Shown here: piece after piece, positions 23,771 through 33,403 of the stretch | How positions within the stretch are numbered: the first letter of the stretch is position 1 | How the letters are laid out: the number at the start of each line of letters is the position of its first letter | Source: [Mycobacterium] crassicus | Lineage (GTDB): Bacteria > Actinomycetota > Actinomycetes > Mycobacteriales > Mycobacteriaceae | Reading direction: 5' to 3' | Length of the DNA: 64,000 nt | Assembly: GCF_020181615.1 (NCBI RefSeq) | Contig: NZ_CP084029.1 | Span: 1,545,223 to 1,609,222 of the forward strand | Program-made: the position numbers and the translations under genes | The notes under the pieces: model-generated | The model's database searches: none | What the model was told of the DNA's origin: nothing | Seen by the model: only the letters and a program-made list of their open reading frames with translations

Positions 23771-25216
23771 TCAGGGGAAGCGCTGCAGACACCGGTCGAA
23801 GTCGCCGAGCACCCCGGTTCGATAGGCGTCGATGCGGGAGAATCCGGCCGGCACCGACTCACCGTTGATGTCCCCGGCCGCAAGGCCGTTGGTGAGTAAC
23901 CCGGCGACGGCCTCGTCCAGGTCGCCGGCGGTCAGCGCGATGGTGCCGCCGTTGGAGGTGGTTACCCCCTGGGACAGCTTGGTGGTGGCCACCCCGGTCA
24001 GGCACGCGGTTCGTAACGCGGCCGCGGCATTGTCGAGCACCAGGCCGCCGTGCTCGATCTGCACCGCCTGCATGTACCGCGAGACGAGCACCGAGTAGGC
24101 GGTGTTGTCGCCGGACAGGGTCGCCAACTTCGCATCCTTACTGGGCGTGCCCATGGTCTGCAGGCCGGGCAGGTCGACCGTGATGGTGTTGGTCGCCGGA
24201 CAGTACGACGCCGGGCGGCTGGGGCGGGCATCGGTGCACGACGCCGTCGCGGCATCGAAGGAGAGCTGCGGCGGTTTGGCCGGGGTGAACAGGATGTTCA
24301 TCGCTTCGACGACGACCCGGACCGAGTCCTCGCTGACCGGCACCTCACCGGTTTCGTTCTGCTGCAGCTGGATCGGTAGCTCACCGCGCCGCTGCTCGAT
24401 CTCCTTGGCGTCGATGGACCGGCACGAGTCCGCGCCCTCGGTGAACCCGAACTGAAACGCCGAGATTCGCTCGAAGGCCGAACCGTGCTCGTTGTTGCCG
24501 ACGGTCTCCCCGGGATTCAGCAGCGGATCGCGCAGCGCCAGCATCGCCGCCAGCACGCCGTTCAACCCGTCGCCGGTGCTGAGGGTGAACCGCGGCGAGT
24601 CGCCGTGGGCCACCCACCGCAGGTAGACCCCGGCCAGGCAGTCGGCCTGCTGTTCGGCAACCAGCGTCGGGGTCTGGCGTCGCTTGGTGATACCGGCCGT
24701 TCGCGCTATCGCGTGGCCGTACTCGTGGGCGAGCACCATGGTGATCGCCATGTCGCCGTAGGCATTACGCAGCGCCGGCAGCAGCAGCCGGCGGTCCCAC
24801 CCGATGGTGTTGTCCAGGTAGCAGTAGGCCGCGTTGATCAGCAGGAAAGTCCTGTTCCTGCAGAACGTTCCCTTCCGTTGCCCGGGGTCCCAGGACAGCA
24901 ATGAACTCGCCGGTTTGAAGTCGCCGTCGAAGGTGTTGGGATAGGTGGTCGTCCAGAACGCCTCGAGATCGCTGACCGATTGGGCGGCGAGCTGGTCGAT
25001 CCGGCCGCCGTCGGTGCCTTTGACCTCGCGGTCAGGCGGCGGGGCATCGGGCCGCAGGCCGGTGGGCCCGTCGACCGCCTGCAGGCCGCCCACCCGGAAC
25101 GGGTCGGCAAAGATCGACACCGGTGTGCCGTCCAGCATCCGGGCGCATCCGCTCAACAGCAGGATCAGGGTGCCGGCGGTGGCCAGTACACGGGCGCTGC
25201 GGCGGGAGAGGCGCAT
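23771..25216 (-). CDS. Lipoprotein neutral zinc metallopeptidase
   Basis: 481 residues. A signal peptide with lipobox LLSGC makes Cys24 the likely lipidated residue. Residues about 160-175 contain VLAHEYGHAIA, the HExxH zinc motif with catalytic Glu, followed by EQQADCLAGVYLRW, the third-ligand region of the putative neutral zinc metallopeptidase family. It probably acts on the outer face of the membrane; substrates are unknown. It is 20 bases upstream of dinG's stop and on the same strand. As I recall it is absent from the corresponding M. tuberculosis interval between glgP and dinG. Confidence 0.85.
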   Translation of the reverse strand: MRLSRRSARVLATAGTLILLLSGCARMLDGTPVSIFADPFRVGGLQAVDGPTGLRPDAPPPDREVKGTDGGRIDQLAAQSVSDLEAFWTTTYPNTFDGDFKPASSLLSWDPGQRKGTFCRNRTFLLINAAYCYLDNTIGWDRRLLLPALRNAYGDMAITMVLAHEYGHAIARTAGITKRRQTPTLVAEQQADCLAGVYLRWVAHGDSPRFTLSTGDGLNGVLAAMLALRDPLLNPGETVGNNEHGSAFERISAFQFGFTEGADSCRSIDAKEIEQRRGELPIQLQQNETGEVPVSEDSVRVVVEAMNILFTPAKPPQLSFDAATASCTDARPSRPASYCPATNTITVDLPGLQTMGTPSKDAKLATLSGDNTAYSVLVSRYMQAVQIEHGGLVLDNAAAALRTACLTGVATTKLSQGVTTSNGGTIALTAGDLDEAVAGLLTNGLAAGDINGESVPAGFSRIDAYRTGVLGDFDRCLQRFP

Positions 25217-25236
25217 GGGGAATGACGATAGTGGCC

Positions 25237-27216
25237 TCAGCCGTCGCGCAGCCGCTGCAGTGCCAGACGGACTTTGTCGGTGTCGGTGGTGCCCCAATAC
25301 GGCGGCAGTGATGCCCGCAGGTAGCCGGCATAGCGGGCGGTCGCCATCCGCGAGTCGAGTATCGCCACCACGCCCCGGTCGTCGACGCTGCGCAACAACC
25401 GGCCCGCGCCCTGCGCCAGCAGCAAAGCGGCGTGGTTGGCGGCGACCGCCATGAAACCGTTGCCGCCGCGGGCACTCACCGCGCGTTGCCGGGCGGTCAG
25501 CAGTGGGTCGTCCGGCCGCGGGAACGGGATGCGGTCGATGAGCACCAGCGACAGTGACGGACCCGGCACGTCCACGCCCTGCCACAGTGACAGCGTGCCG
25601 AACAGCGATGTCTCGGAGTCGGCGGCGAACTGCTCGATCAGCGCTCCGGTGGTGTCGTCGCCCTGGCACAGCACCGGGGTGTCCAACCGCTCGCGCATCG
25701 CCTCGGCTGCCGCGCGCGCCGCCCGCATCGAGGAGAACAGTCCCAGGGTGCGCCCACCGGCCGCCGTGATCAGTCCGGTGATCTCGTCGAGCTGCTCGGC
25801 CGTTCCGGTGCCGTCGCGCCCGGGAGGCGGCAGGTGGGCGGCCACGTAGAGGATGCCGGCCTTGGCGTGCTCGAACGGTGAGCCGACATCGAGCCCTCGC
25901 CAGCGTGCCGCCTCGACGCCCGAACCGATGGTCAGGCCCCAGGCACCGGCCATCGCATCGAATGACCCGCCGATGGTCAGCGTCGCCGAGGTCAGCACCG
26001 TCGTCGCCCGGCCGAACAGCCGGTCGTGCAGCAGCCCGGCCACTGACAGCGGCGCCACCCTCAACACCGGCCGCACCGAGCCGCGGTTGTCGTCGTGGCT
26101 GAGCCACACCACGTCGGTGCGCTCCGGAATGGCCGGCTCGAAGGAGGTGAGGATCCGGGCGGCGGTGTCGGCGATCTCGGTGAGCGCGGCGACCGACTCC
26201 TTGCGCGCTGCGGCGGCTTTGGGGTCGGCGGGCGCGGCGTCGATGGCCGAGCGGGCCGCGCCGGCGGCGTCGCGCAGCGCGGCCAGATATGTCGCCAGTT
26301 CGTCGTCGAGGTGGTCCATCCGGCCCGGCGTGCCGTCGTGGATCGCCGAGCCGAACGTCAGCGACGCGGTATCGAGGCGCTGAACCAGTTCGGGCGAGAC
26401 CAGGCGGGTCACGCGGCGCACCGCGACGCTCAGCGCGGCGGCCGTCAGCTCGGCGGTGGCCACCGAGGTGACCCGGTCCACCAGCTCGTGGGCTTCGTCG
26501 ACCACCAGCAGTCGGTGCTCGGGCAGGACGCTGGTGTCGGAGATGGCGTCGATGGCCAGCAGTGCGTGGTTGGTCACGACGACATCGGCTGTTGCGGCGA
26601 CAGCACGTGCCCGTTCGGCGAAACAATCGGTGCCGAACTGGCAACGGGTGGCCCCGACACACTCCCGTGCTGAAACGCTGACCTGAGACCAAGACCGTTC
26701 CGGCACACCGGGTTTGAGGTCGTCGCGGTCACCGGAGTCGGTGACTTCGGCCCATGCGGTGAGTCGCTGAACATCGCGGCCCAATGCGCCGGCCGCGAAC
26801 GGTTCGAACAATTGTTCCTGCGGCGTGTCTTCGGGTTCTTCAGTGCCGGTGTGGATCTTGTTCAGGCACAGGTAGTTCCGGCGGCCCTTGAGCAGAGCGA
26901 AGGTGGGTCGGCGGGGGAGCACGGTTTCGAGTGCGTCGGCCAGACGCGGCAGATCGCGGTCGACGAGCTGACGCTGCAGGGCGATCGTCGCGGTCGACAC
27001 CACCACCGGGTTGTCGTCGGCCACTGCCCGGGCGATCGCCGGGACGAGGTAGGCAAGCGACTTGCCGGTGCCGGTGCCCGCCTGCACTGCCAGGTGCTCG
27101 TCGATGTCGAAGGCGTGCGCCACCGCCTCGGCCATGCGCACCTGCCCGTCGCGTTCGCTGCCGCCGAGTGCGGTTACCGCGGCGGCCAGCAGCTCGGATA
27201 CGGACGGGTCAGCCAT
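25237..27216 (-). CDS. dinG: ATP-dependent DNA helicase of the DinG/XPD family
   Basis: A 659-residue superfamily 2 helicase: Walker A in AGTGTGKSLAYLVPAIA near residue 50, four cysteines for a 4Fe-4S cluster around CVGATRCQFGTDC near 190, the DEAH box LLVVDEAHELVDR near 235, and late motifs TLSLWQGVDVPG and QGAGRLLRS. It unwinds DNA 5' to 3' and acts on forks or R-loops. Start ATG 27216. Equivalent to Rv1329c. Confidence 0.95.
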   Translation of the reverse strand: MADPSVSELLAAAVTALGGSERDGQVRMAEAVAHAFDIDEHLAVQAGTGTGKSLAYLVPAIARAVADDNPVVVSTATIALQRQLVDRDLPRLADALETVLPRRPTFALLKGRRNYLCLNKIHTGTEEPEDTPQEQLFEPFAAGALGRDVQRLTAWAEVTDSGDRDDLKPGVPERSWSQVSVSARECVGATRCQFGTDCFAERARAVAATADVVVTNHALLAIDAISDTSVLPEHRLLVVDEAHELVDRVTSVATAELTAAALSVAVRRVTRLVSPELVQRLDTASLTFGSAIHDGTPGRMDHLDDELATYLAALRDAAGAARSAIDAAPADPKAAAARKESVAALTEIADTAARILTSFEPAIPERTDVVWLSHDDNRGSVRPVLRVAPLSVAGLLHDRLFGRATTVLTSATLTIGGSFDAMAGAWGLTIGSGVEAARWRGLDVGSPFEHAKAGILYVAAHLPPPGRDGTGTAEQLDEITGLITAAGGRTLGLFSSMRAARAAAEAMRERLDTPVLCQGDDTTGALIEQFAADSETSLFGTLSLWQGVDVPGPSLSLVLIDRIPFPRPDDPLLTARQRAVSARGGNGFMAVAANHAALLLAQGAGRLLRSVDDRGVVAILDSRMATARYAGYLRASLPPYWGTTDTDKVRLALQRLRDG

Positions 27217-27368
27217 GGTGTGCACACGGTAGCCCGCTTCGGATCGGTCTGTGCATTCGTCAGGCTGTGGCGGCGGACCCGGCGCATGCAGTTCCACGCT
27301 GCGCACTGTCGCGACACGGGCACCGGCGGTCCCAGCGATTTTCCGCGGACCGGGGTTAGCCTGAATCG

Positions 27369-27632
27369 ATGACCGAGCGATTGCCCGGTGGGGCAGTGCA
27401 TGAACTCCCCGATGACTTGCGCGACGGACTGGCTGTCAGCTCCACCGCGTTGGCCGCCTGGCAGAGCATTACGCCGCTGGCGCGCAACGAGTTCATCTGT
27501 TGGGTCGAAGACGCCAAACAGACCAAAACCCGCGAACGACGGATTCGTCGCACCCGCGAGGAACTGGAGGAGGGCATGCGCCGGCCCTGCTGCTGGCCCG
27601 GGTGCAAGCACCGCGAACGCAACGGCAAGTAG
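27369..27632 (+). CDS. YdeI/OmpD-associated family small protein
   Basis: 87 residues. LPDDLRDGLAVSSTALAAWQSITPLARNEF is followed by CWVEDAKQTKTRERRIRRTREELEEG, the hallmark helix pattern of the YdeI/OmpD-associated family. The C-terminus has CCWPGCKHR, a possible metal-binding end. Role unknown. Divergent from dinG (152-base gap) and convergent with pncB, whose stop is 3 bases away. Confidence 0.8.
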   Translation: MTERLPGGAVHELPDDLRDGLAVSSTALAAWQSITPLARNEFICWVEDAKQTKTRERRIRRTREELEEGMRRPCCWPGCKHRERNGK

Positions 27633-27635
27633 CCG

Positions 27636-28976
27636 TCAGCTCGGCAGCAGTCGGGTCGGGATCGCCGGCTCGCCGTGCGCCAGCTTCAGTCCCTCCCAGG
27701 GCAGGCTGCCCAGCCCGGATGCGACGCGGTCCCGAGCCGCGGCCAGCGCCGCCGCGCCGGTCGCCACCACCACGTCACCGCCGCGCACCATCGGAACGGT
27801 CAGCGGGCGCGCCGTCCCGTCCACCGTCGGCGGGTGACCGGCAGGGTGCACCACCTCCTCGGTGACGGTGCCGCTGGGACGCGACACCCGTAGCGCCTGC
27901 TTGCGTCCACCCGGTGAGGCCTTGGCCGCGCTGCGCTTGCGCACCGCCGCACCGTCGACTTCCACCAGCTTGTAGACGAAGCCGGCGGTCGGTGCGCCCG
28001 AACCGGTCACCAGCGCGGTGCCTACGCCGTAGCTGTCCACCGGCGCGGCCCGCAGTGCCGCCAGGGCGAATTCGTCGAGATCGCCGGAGACCACGATCTT
28101 GGTGCCGGTGGCGCCCAGCCGGTCGAGCTGTTCGCGGACCTGGTGCGCCAGTACCGCCAACTCACCGGAGTCGATGCGGACCGCGCCCAGCCCCGGCCCG
28201 GCTGCTTCCACGGCATTGGCCACGCCGGTGGCGACGTCGTAGGTGTCCACCAGCAGGGTTGTGCCGGCCCCCTGCGCGGCGACCTGGGCACGAAACGCCG
28301 CCAGTTCCCCGGACCCGTCGGCGCCGGTGTGCAACAAGGTGAAGGCATGGGCGCTGGTCCCCAGCACCGGCACACCGAAATGGCGGTGCGCCTCCAAGTT
28401 CGACGTCCCGGCGAAACCCGCCAGGTAGGCGGCTCGGGCCGCGGCGACCGCGGCCTGCTCATGAGTGCGCCGCGAACCCATCTCGATCAGCGGCCGGCCG
28501 TCGGCAGCACTGACCATGCGAGCCGCCGCCGAGGCGATCGCGGTGTCGTGGTTGAAGATCGACAGCGCCAGGGTCTCCAGCACGATGCACTCGGCGAAGC
28601 TGCCGCGCACGGCGAGCACCGGGGAACCGGCGAAGTACAACTCACCTTCGGGATAGCCCTCGATGTCGCCGCGGAAGCGGAACTCACCCAGGTAGCGCAG
28701 AGTCTCGGGGTCCAGGAACTCCGACAGCAGACTCAGTGCGTTGTCGTCGAAGCCGAATGCGGGCAGCGCAGCCAGGAACCGGTCGGTGCCGGCGACCACC
28801 CCGTAACGGCGGCCCTCGGGGAGTCGGCGGGCGAACAGTTCGAAGGTCGTCGAGCGATGCGCCGTGCCGTCGCGTAAGGCTGCGGCCAGCATGGTCAGCT
28901 CGTATTTGTCGGTGAGCAGCCCGCCGTGCCGGGCCGAGGAGTTCACCTGCTCACCGTATCGGCTGGACTCAGCCAT
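27636..28976 (-). CDS. pncB1: Nicotinate phosphoribosyltransferase
   Basis: A 446-residue enzyme that converts nicotinate and PRPP to nicotinate mononucleotide in NAD salvage. Seen are GLLTDKYELTMLAAAL at the N-terminus, MGSRRTHEQAA with the His that is phosphorylated, LVDTYDVATGVANAV and RIDSGELAVLAHQVR. ATG 28976 (MAESSRYGEQ) is supported by the conserved N-terminus; the frame is open far upstream but that stretch is antisense to the next gene's leader. Equivalent to Rv1330c. Confidence 0.95.
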   Translation of the reverse strand: MAESSRYGEQVNSSARHGGLLTDKYELTMLAAALRDGTAHRSTTFELFARRLPEGRRYGVVAGTDRFLAALPAFGFDDNALSLLSEFLDPETLRYLGEFRFRGDIEGYPEGELYFAGSPVLAVRGSFAECIVLETLALSIFNHDTAIASAAARMVSAADGRPLIEMGSRRTHEQAAVAAARAAYLAGFAGTSNLEAHRHFGVPVLGTSAHAFTLLHTGADGSGELAAFRAQVAAQGAGTTLLVDTYDVATGVANAVEAAGPGLGAVRIDSGELAVLAHQVREQLDRLGATGTKIVVSGDLDEFALAALRAAPVDSYGVGTALVTGSGAPTAGFVYKLVEVDGAAVRKRSAAKASPGGRKQALRVSRPSGTVTEEVVHPAGHPPTVDGTARPLTVPMVRGGDVVVATGAAALAAARDRVASGLGSLPWEGLKLAHGEPAIPTRLLPS

Positions 28977-29081
28977 TTTCGCTGAGTGTGTTTGGTGATT
29001 GACCCGGTAGGCAGATATCCGTACCGTCGGTACCGCATAGCGCCACCGGGGGGTGGGCTCGACGATGAGAGCGGGTTGCTG

Positions 29082-30605
29082 ATGAGCACGGACACCGATT
29101 CCCTCGCGTTCGGCGAAGCCCGCCGTCCCCTCGATCACGAGATTGTGATCATCGGCGCAGGCTTTGCCGGCATGGGCGCGGCGATCGAACTGAAGCGGCG
29201 CGGATTCGACGACTTCGTGATTTTGGAGCGGCGCAGCGATGTCGGGGGAACGTGGCGGGACAACACCTACCCCGGTGTCGCCGTTGACATCCCGTCGTTC
29301 ACCTACTCCTATCATTTCGAGCCGAACCCTGGTTGGTCACGTGCGTTCGCTCCCGGCGCCGAACTCATGGACTATGCGTTGCGGGTCGCCGACAAGTACC
29401 GACTGCGCGACCATCTGCGCTGCGATTGCGACGTGTTGTCGGCCGACTACGACGATGTCGATGGCGTGTGGACGCTGATACTGGCCTCCGGCGAACAAAT
29501 CGTGTGCCGATTCCTCATCTCCTGTCACGGTGTGCTGGTCACACCGCGCGAGCCGAATATCCGGGGATTGGCCGACTTTCGTGGCAAGGTCCTTCGGTCG
29601 ACCGCGTGGGACCACGATTATGACCTGACGGGCAAGCGGGTCGCCGTCATCGGCACCGGGGCCACCGCTTTACAGATCGTTCCGGCGATCGCACCCGCCA
29701 CCGCCCACCTCGACGTCTACCAGCGCACGGCGATCTGGGTGGTTCCCAAAGTCGATCCGACCATTCCCCGGGCGGTCCAATGGGGATTCAGGCGTTTGCC
29801 GCTCACTCAACGGGCCGTACGAACCGCCACAACGGCTCTCAGCGACGGGATCGTGGTCCTGGGCGCGGTCTACCACCGGCAACTGCCGCTATTGACCAAA
29901 GCGATCGAAACCATCTGCCGGGCACAGCTCTTCGTACAGGTACGGGACAAGCAGACCCGAGCCGCGCTCACGCCGCGGTACGGGTTCGGTTGCAAGCGTC
30001 CATCCTTTTCGAACAGCTATTTCCGCGCCTTCAACCGCGACGATGTCGAGTTGGTCACCGATCCGATCGAACGGATCACCGCCGACGCCATCACCACCGC
30101 GTCGGGGGTGACGCGCAAGGTGGACGCCATCGTGCTTGCGACGGGTTTCAAGGTGTTCGACATCCCCTACACGGTGCGCGGCGTCGACGGAGCGGATCTG
30201 GCCAAGCTGTGGGAGACCGACCGCAAGCAGGCCTACCAAGGCGCAACGGTGCCGCAATTCCCGAATCTGTTCCTGATACCGGGCCCCTACGGGGTTTCGG
30301 GCGCATCGTGGTTCGGGACGATCGACCTCGGTGTCACGCACGTGGTCACCGTGCTCGAAGAAACCCGCAAGCGGGGTGCTACCCGGGTCGCTCCGACGCC
30401 GGAAGCGCACAGTCGTTTCCTGCACAAGATGTTGCGCCAGGTCGAACACGGCGTGTTCAAGAGCGACGGCTGCGCGGGATCCAACAGCTACTACGTCGAC
30501 GAGCACGGCGACGCGCCGTTCCTGCGGCCGAGCCTGGGTCTGTTCACCTGGTTCAGCGTAAGCAGGTTCGACCGCGACGACTACAGCTTCACCAACGACA
30601 GGTAG
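29082..30605 (+). CDS. FAD-dependent monooxygenase, Baeyer-Villiger/FMO type
   Basis: 507 residues with an N-terminal FAD-binding [10 protein letters not shown], the [18 protein letters not shown] segment usual in Baeyer-Villiger monooxygenases, and a second nucleotide motif GTGATALQ near 195. The family fingerprint FxGxxxHxxxW reads [11 protein letters not shown]: the His is replaced by Arg. It oxidises ketones or heteroatoms with NADPH and O2 in the family; substrate unknown. ATG 29082 begins [16 protein letters not shown]. It is an insertion relative to the M. tuberculosis pncB1-clpS neighbours. Confidence 0.88.
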   Translation: MSTDTDSLAFGEARRPLDHEIVIIGAGFAGMGAAIELKRRGFDDFVILERRSDVGGTWRDNTYPGVAVDIPSFTYSYHFEPNPGWSRAFAPGAELMDYALRVADKYRLRDHLRCDCDVLSADYDDVDGVWTLILASGEQIVCRFLISCHGVLVTPREPNIRGLADFRGKVLRSTAWDHDYDLTGKRVAVIGTGATALQIVPAIAPATAHLDVYQRTAIWVVPKVDPTIPRAVQWGFRRLPLTQRAVRTATTALSDGIVVLGAVYHRQLPLLTKAIETICRAQLFVQVRDKQTRAALTPRYGFGCKRPSFSNSYFRAFNRDDVELVTDPIERITADAITTASGVTRKVDAIVLATGFKVFDIPYTVRGVDGADLAKLWETDRKQAYQGATVPQFPNLFLIPGPYGVSGASWFGTIDLGVTHVVTVLEETRKRGATRVAPTPEAHSRFLHKMLRQVEHGVFKSDGCAGSNSYYVDEHGDAPFLRPSLGLFTWFSVSRFDRDDYSFTNDR

Positions 30606-30741
30606 CTGTGCTGCCCTAAGAGGTCAGGGAAGCGGGTGGCCGGTGGTCGGCTGCCGCCAGTGCCATCGTCGAACAGTCGCCCGTTCGATCAAACTGTCAC
30701 CTATTCGTGCTGCAGACCCGTTGCTCGGTATTCTGGCTGGC

Positions 30742-31056
30742 ATGGCCACGTCAGCAGCGACGTCCGCCCCGGTGAAACCGCAAGAAACCGGCCAGCGGCA
30801 CGCCGACCCCGTTGAGGAGACGGCCTCTCCATGGGTGACCATCGTCTGGGACGACCCGGTCAACCTGATGACCTATGTGACCTACATTCTGCAGAAGCTG
30901 TTCGGCTACAGCGAGCCGCACGCCACGAAACTGATGTTGCAGGTGCACAACGAGGGCAAGGCCGTGGTCTCCGCGGGAAGCCGGGAGTCGATGGAGGTCG
31001 ACGTGTCCAAACTGCATGCCGCCGGTTTGTGGGCGACCTTGCAGCAGGACCGCTGA
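30742..31056 (+). CDS. clpS: ATP-dependent Clp protease adaptor
   Basis: A 104-residue N-end-rule adaptor that hands substrates to ClpC1P. The core [26 protein letters not shown] contains the DDPVN motif that contacts the N-degron, and [14 protein letters not shown] supplies the binding His. ATG at 30742 starts a variable N-terminal tail ([10 protein letters not shown]). It heads a long co-directional run; equivalent to Rv1331. Confidence 0.95.
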   Translation: MATSAATSAPVKPQETGQRHADPVEETASPWVTIVWDDPVNLMTYVTYILQKLFGYSEPHATKLMLQVHNEGKAVVSAGSRESMEVDVSKLHAAGLWATLQQDR

Positions 31057-31086
31057 GACGTCGACCGAAGGGAACCGGATCGCACC

Positions 31087-31689
31087 GTGCAGAAGTGGAA
31101 GCGGGTTGAGACCGATGGCGGACCCCGCTTCCGGTCCGCGCTGGCCCTGCACGAGGCGGCACTGCTCCGGAGCCTGGTGAGTTCGATCGTCGGGATGCTG
31201 GATGCGCGTGAATCCGCCTCTGCGCCAGACGAACTCGAACAGATCGCCGGAATAAAGACCGGCAACACCACGCCGCCGGAGGACGCCACCACACGGCGGT
31301 TGCTGCCGGATTTCTACCGCTTCGGCGACCGGGGTGAGGGCTCCGAGGTCGACGATTCCGAGATCGACACCGCCGGCCTGAATGCGGCGCTGCGCAGCCT
31401 GCACGAGCCGGGCATCATCGACGCGAAACGCGGCGCGGCGCAACAGGTGTTGGACACGGTTCCCGAACAGGGCGGCCGCTTCGAGCTGACCGAAGACCAG
31501 GCGAACGCCTGGATTGCGGCGGTGAACGACATCCGGTTGGCGCTGGGCACCATGTTGCGGATCGGCCCCGACGGCCCCGATGAGCTGCCGGCCGGCCATC
31601 CGTTGATCGGCCAGCTCAGCGTGTATCAGTGGCTGACGGTGCTGCAGGAATACCTCGTGGTCGCGCTGATGAAAAGATCCCGACGATGA
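31087..31689 (+). CDS. DUF2017 family protein (Rv1332-like)
   Basis: 200 residues, mostly helical, starting MQKWKRVETDGGPRFRSALALHEAALLRSLV. It always follows clpS in actinobacteria, which hints at a role in Clp proteolysis, but no function is known to me. GTG start; its last 4 bases overlap the peptidase ATG (ATGA). Confidence 0.88.
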   Translation: MQKWKRVETDGGPRFRSALALHEAALLRSLVSSIVGMLDARESASAPDELEQIAGIKTGNTTPPEDATTRRLLPDFYRFGDRGEGSEVDDSEIDTAGLNAALRSLHEPGIIDAKRGAAQQVLDTVPEQGGRFELTEDQANAWIAAVNDIRLALGTMLRIGPDGPDELPAGHPLIGQLSVYQWLTVLQEYLVVALMKRSRR

Positions 31690-32756
31690 CGAACATGGGC
31701 TCGATCACCGACGTCGCCGGCATCCGGGTGGGGCATCACCAGCGGATCGATTCGGATGCCACCCTCGGGTCCGGCTGGGCCAGCGGAGTCACCGTGGTGC
31801 TGACGCCGCCTGGAACGGTCGGGGCCGTCGACGGCCGCGGTGGGGCGCCGGGCACTCGGGAAACCGACCTGCTGGATCCGTCCAACAGCGTGCGCTGGGT
31901 GGACGCCGTGGTGCTCTCCGGTGGCAGCGCCTACGGCCTGGCGACCGCCGACGGCGTGATGACCTGGCTGGAGGAGCAGGGTCGGGGGGTGGCGCTGGAC
32001 GGCGGAGTGGTACCGATCGTGCCGGCCGCGGTCATTTTCGACCTGCCGGTCGGAGGTTGGGATCGACGGCCCACCGCGGAGTTCGGCTACGCAGCGGCCC
32101 GCACGGCGGCCGGTCCCGACGGCGAACGCCCCGAGGTGGGCAGTGTCGGCGCCGGCGCCGGGGCACGCGCCGGAGTGTTCAAGGGTGGGGTCGGCACCGC
32201 GTCGTTCACGCTGGATCTGGGGGAACAGACCGTCACGGTGGGGGCGCTGGTGGTGGTGAACCCCACCGGCGAGGTCATCGACGCCACCACCGGGCTGCCG
32301 TGGTCGGCCCAGATGACCGAGGAATTCGCCCTGCGGGCGCCGCCATCGGAGCAGTTGGCGATTCTCGCCGGCCTCGAGCCCAAATCCCTGGCGCTCAACA
32401 CGACAATCGCGGTGGTGGCCACCGATGCCGCCCTCAGCCCGGCCGCGTGCCGGCGGATGGCGATCGCCGCCCAGGACGGGCTGGCCCGCACCATTCGGCC
32501 CGCTCATACCCCGGTGGACGGCGATACGGTCTTCGCGTTGGCGACCGGGGCGGTCGAGGTCCCGCCGCTACCCGGAACGCCGGACGCGATGTCCCCGGAA
32601 ACCGGATTGGTCACGCTGGTGGGCGCCGCTGCGGCGGACTGCATGGCCCGCGCCGTGCTGGTGGGTCTGCTGGCGGCTGATCCGGTGGCCGGAATACCCA
32701 CCTACCGGGGCACGTTGCCGGGGGCGTTCGCCAACCGGGCCGAGGGAAGGCCGTGA
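31686..32756 (+). CDS. P1 (S58/DmpA-type) family peptidase
   Basis: 356 residues: GSITDVAGIRVGHHQ, VVLSGGSAYGLATADGVMTWL, VGSVGAGAGARAGVFKGGVGTAS and LNTTIAVVATDAALSPAACRRMA, the pattern of DmpA/BapA N-terminal-nucleophile peptidases, self-cleaved before the Thr or Ser in the last motif. Start ATG 31686 overlaps the previous stop; its own stop overlaps the rhomboid GTG by 4 bases. Equivalent to Rv1333. In M. tuberculosis mec-cysO-cysM follows here; in this window it does not. Confidence 0.9.
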   Translation: MTNMGSITDVAGIRVGHHQRIDSDATLGSGWASGVTVVLTPPGTVGAVDGRGGAPGTRETDLLDPSNSVRWVDAVVLSGGSAYGLATADGVMTWLEEQGRGVALDGGVVPIVPAAVIFDLPVGGWDRRPTAEFGYAAARTAAGPDGERPEVGSVGAGAGARAGVFKGGVGTASFTLDLGEQTVTVGALVVVNPTGEVIDATTGLPWSAQMTEEFALRAPPSEQLAILAGLEPKSLALNTTIAVVATDAALSPAACRRMAIAAQDGLARTIRPAHTPVDGDTVFALATGAVEVPPLPGTPDAMSPETGLVTLVGAAAADCMARAVLVGLLAADPVAGIPTYRGTLPGAFANRAEGRP

Positions 32757-33403
32757 TGACCTCGCCGACGGGCACTGCGCCGGCGCCGCGAGGCAAGCCC
32801 GCCTGGCAGACCGGCGGGGCCACCGTCATCGGATTCGTCGCGCTGCTCTACCTCGTTGAGGCCTTCGATCAGGTCGGCGGCCACCAGCTGGATCGCAACG
32901 GCATCCGGCCGCTGGAGACCGACGGCCTGTGGGGGGTGCTGTTCGCCCCGCTGCTGCACGCGAACTGGGGGCATCTGCTCGCCAACACCGTCCCCGCGCT
33001 GATCCTGGGATTCCTGGTGACATTGGCCGGGATGTCCCGATTCGTGTGGGCGACCGCGATCGTGTGGATCGTCGGCGGGCTGGGCACCTGGCTGATCGGC
33101 AACGTCGGATCGTCGTGCGGGCCCACCGATCACATCGGCGCGTCCGGCCTGATCTTCGGCTGGCTGACCTTCCTGGTGGTGTTCGGGTTGTTCACCCGTA
33201 GCATCTGGCAGATCCTGGTCGGTGTCGTGGTGCTGGTGTTCTACGGCGGGATTCTGTGGGGGGCGGTGCCGGTGCTCAACATCTGTGGCGGCGTGTCCTG
33301 GCAGGGTCACCTGTGCGGCGCCCTCGCCGGCGTGCTGGCTGCCTACCTGCTCTCCGGTCCCGAACGTAAGGCGCGGGAACGGCGGCGGGGGACCGCGGCG
33401 TGA
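32753..33403 (+). CDS. Rhomboid family intramembrane serine protease
   Basis: 216 residues with about six membrane segments. The active-site serine is in [11 protein letters not shown] near 130 and the partner His is in [11 protein letters not shown] near 185; [11 protein letters not shown] near 67 is the conserved second-helix region. It cleaves membrane proteins within the bilayer. GTG 32753 overlaps the upstream stop; ATG 32756 directly after is an equal alternative. Its stop overlaps murI's GTG by 4 bases. Equivalent to Rv1337. Confidence 0.92.
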   Translation: MMTSPTGTAPAPRGKPAWQTGGATVIGFVALLYLVEAFDQVGGHQLDRNGIRPLETDGLWGVLFAPLLHANWGHLLANTVPALILGFLVTLAGMSRFVWATAIVWIVGGLGTWLIGNVGSSCGPTDHIGASGLIFGWLTFLVVFGLFTRSIWQILVGVVVLVFYGGILWGAVPVLNICGGVSWQGHLCGALAGVLAAYLLSGPERKARERRRGTAA

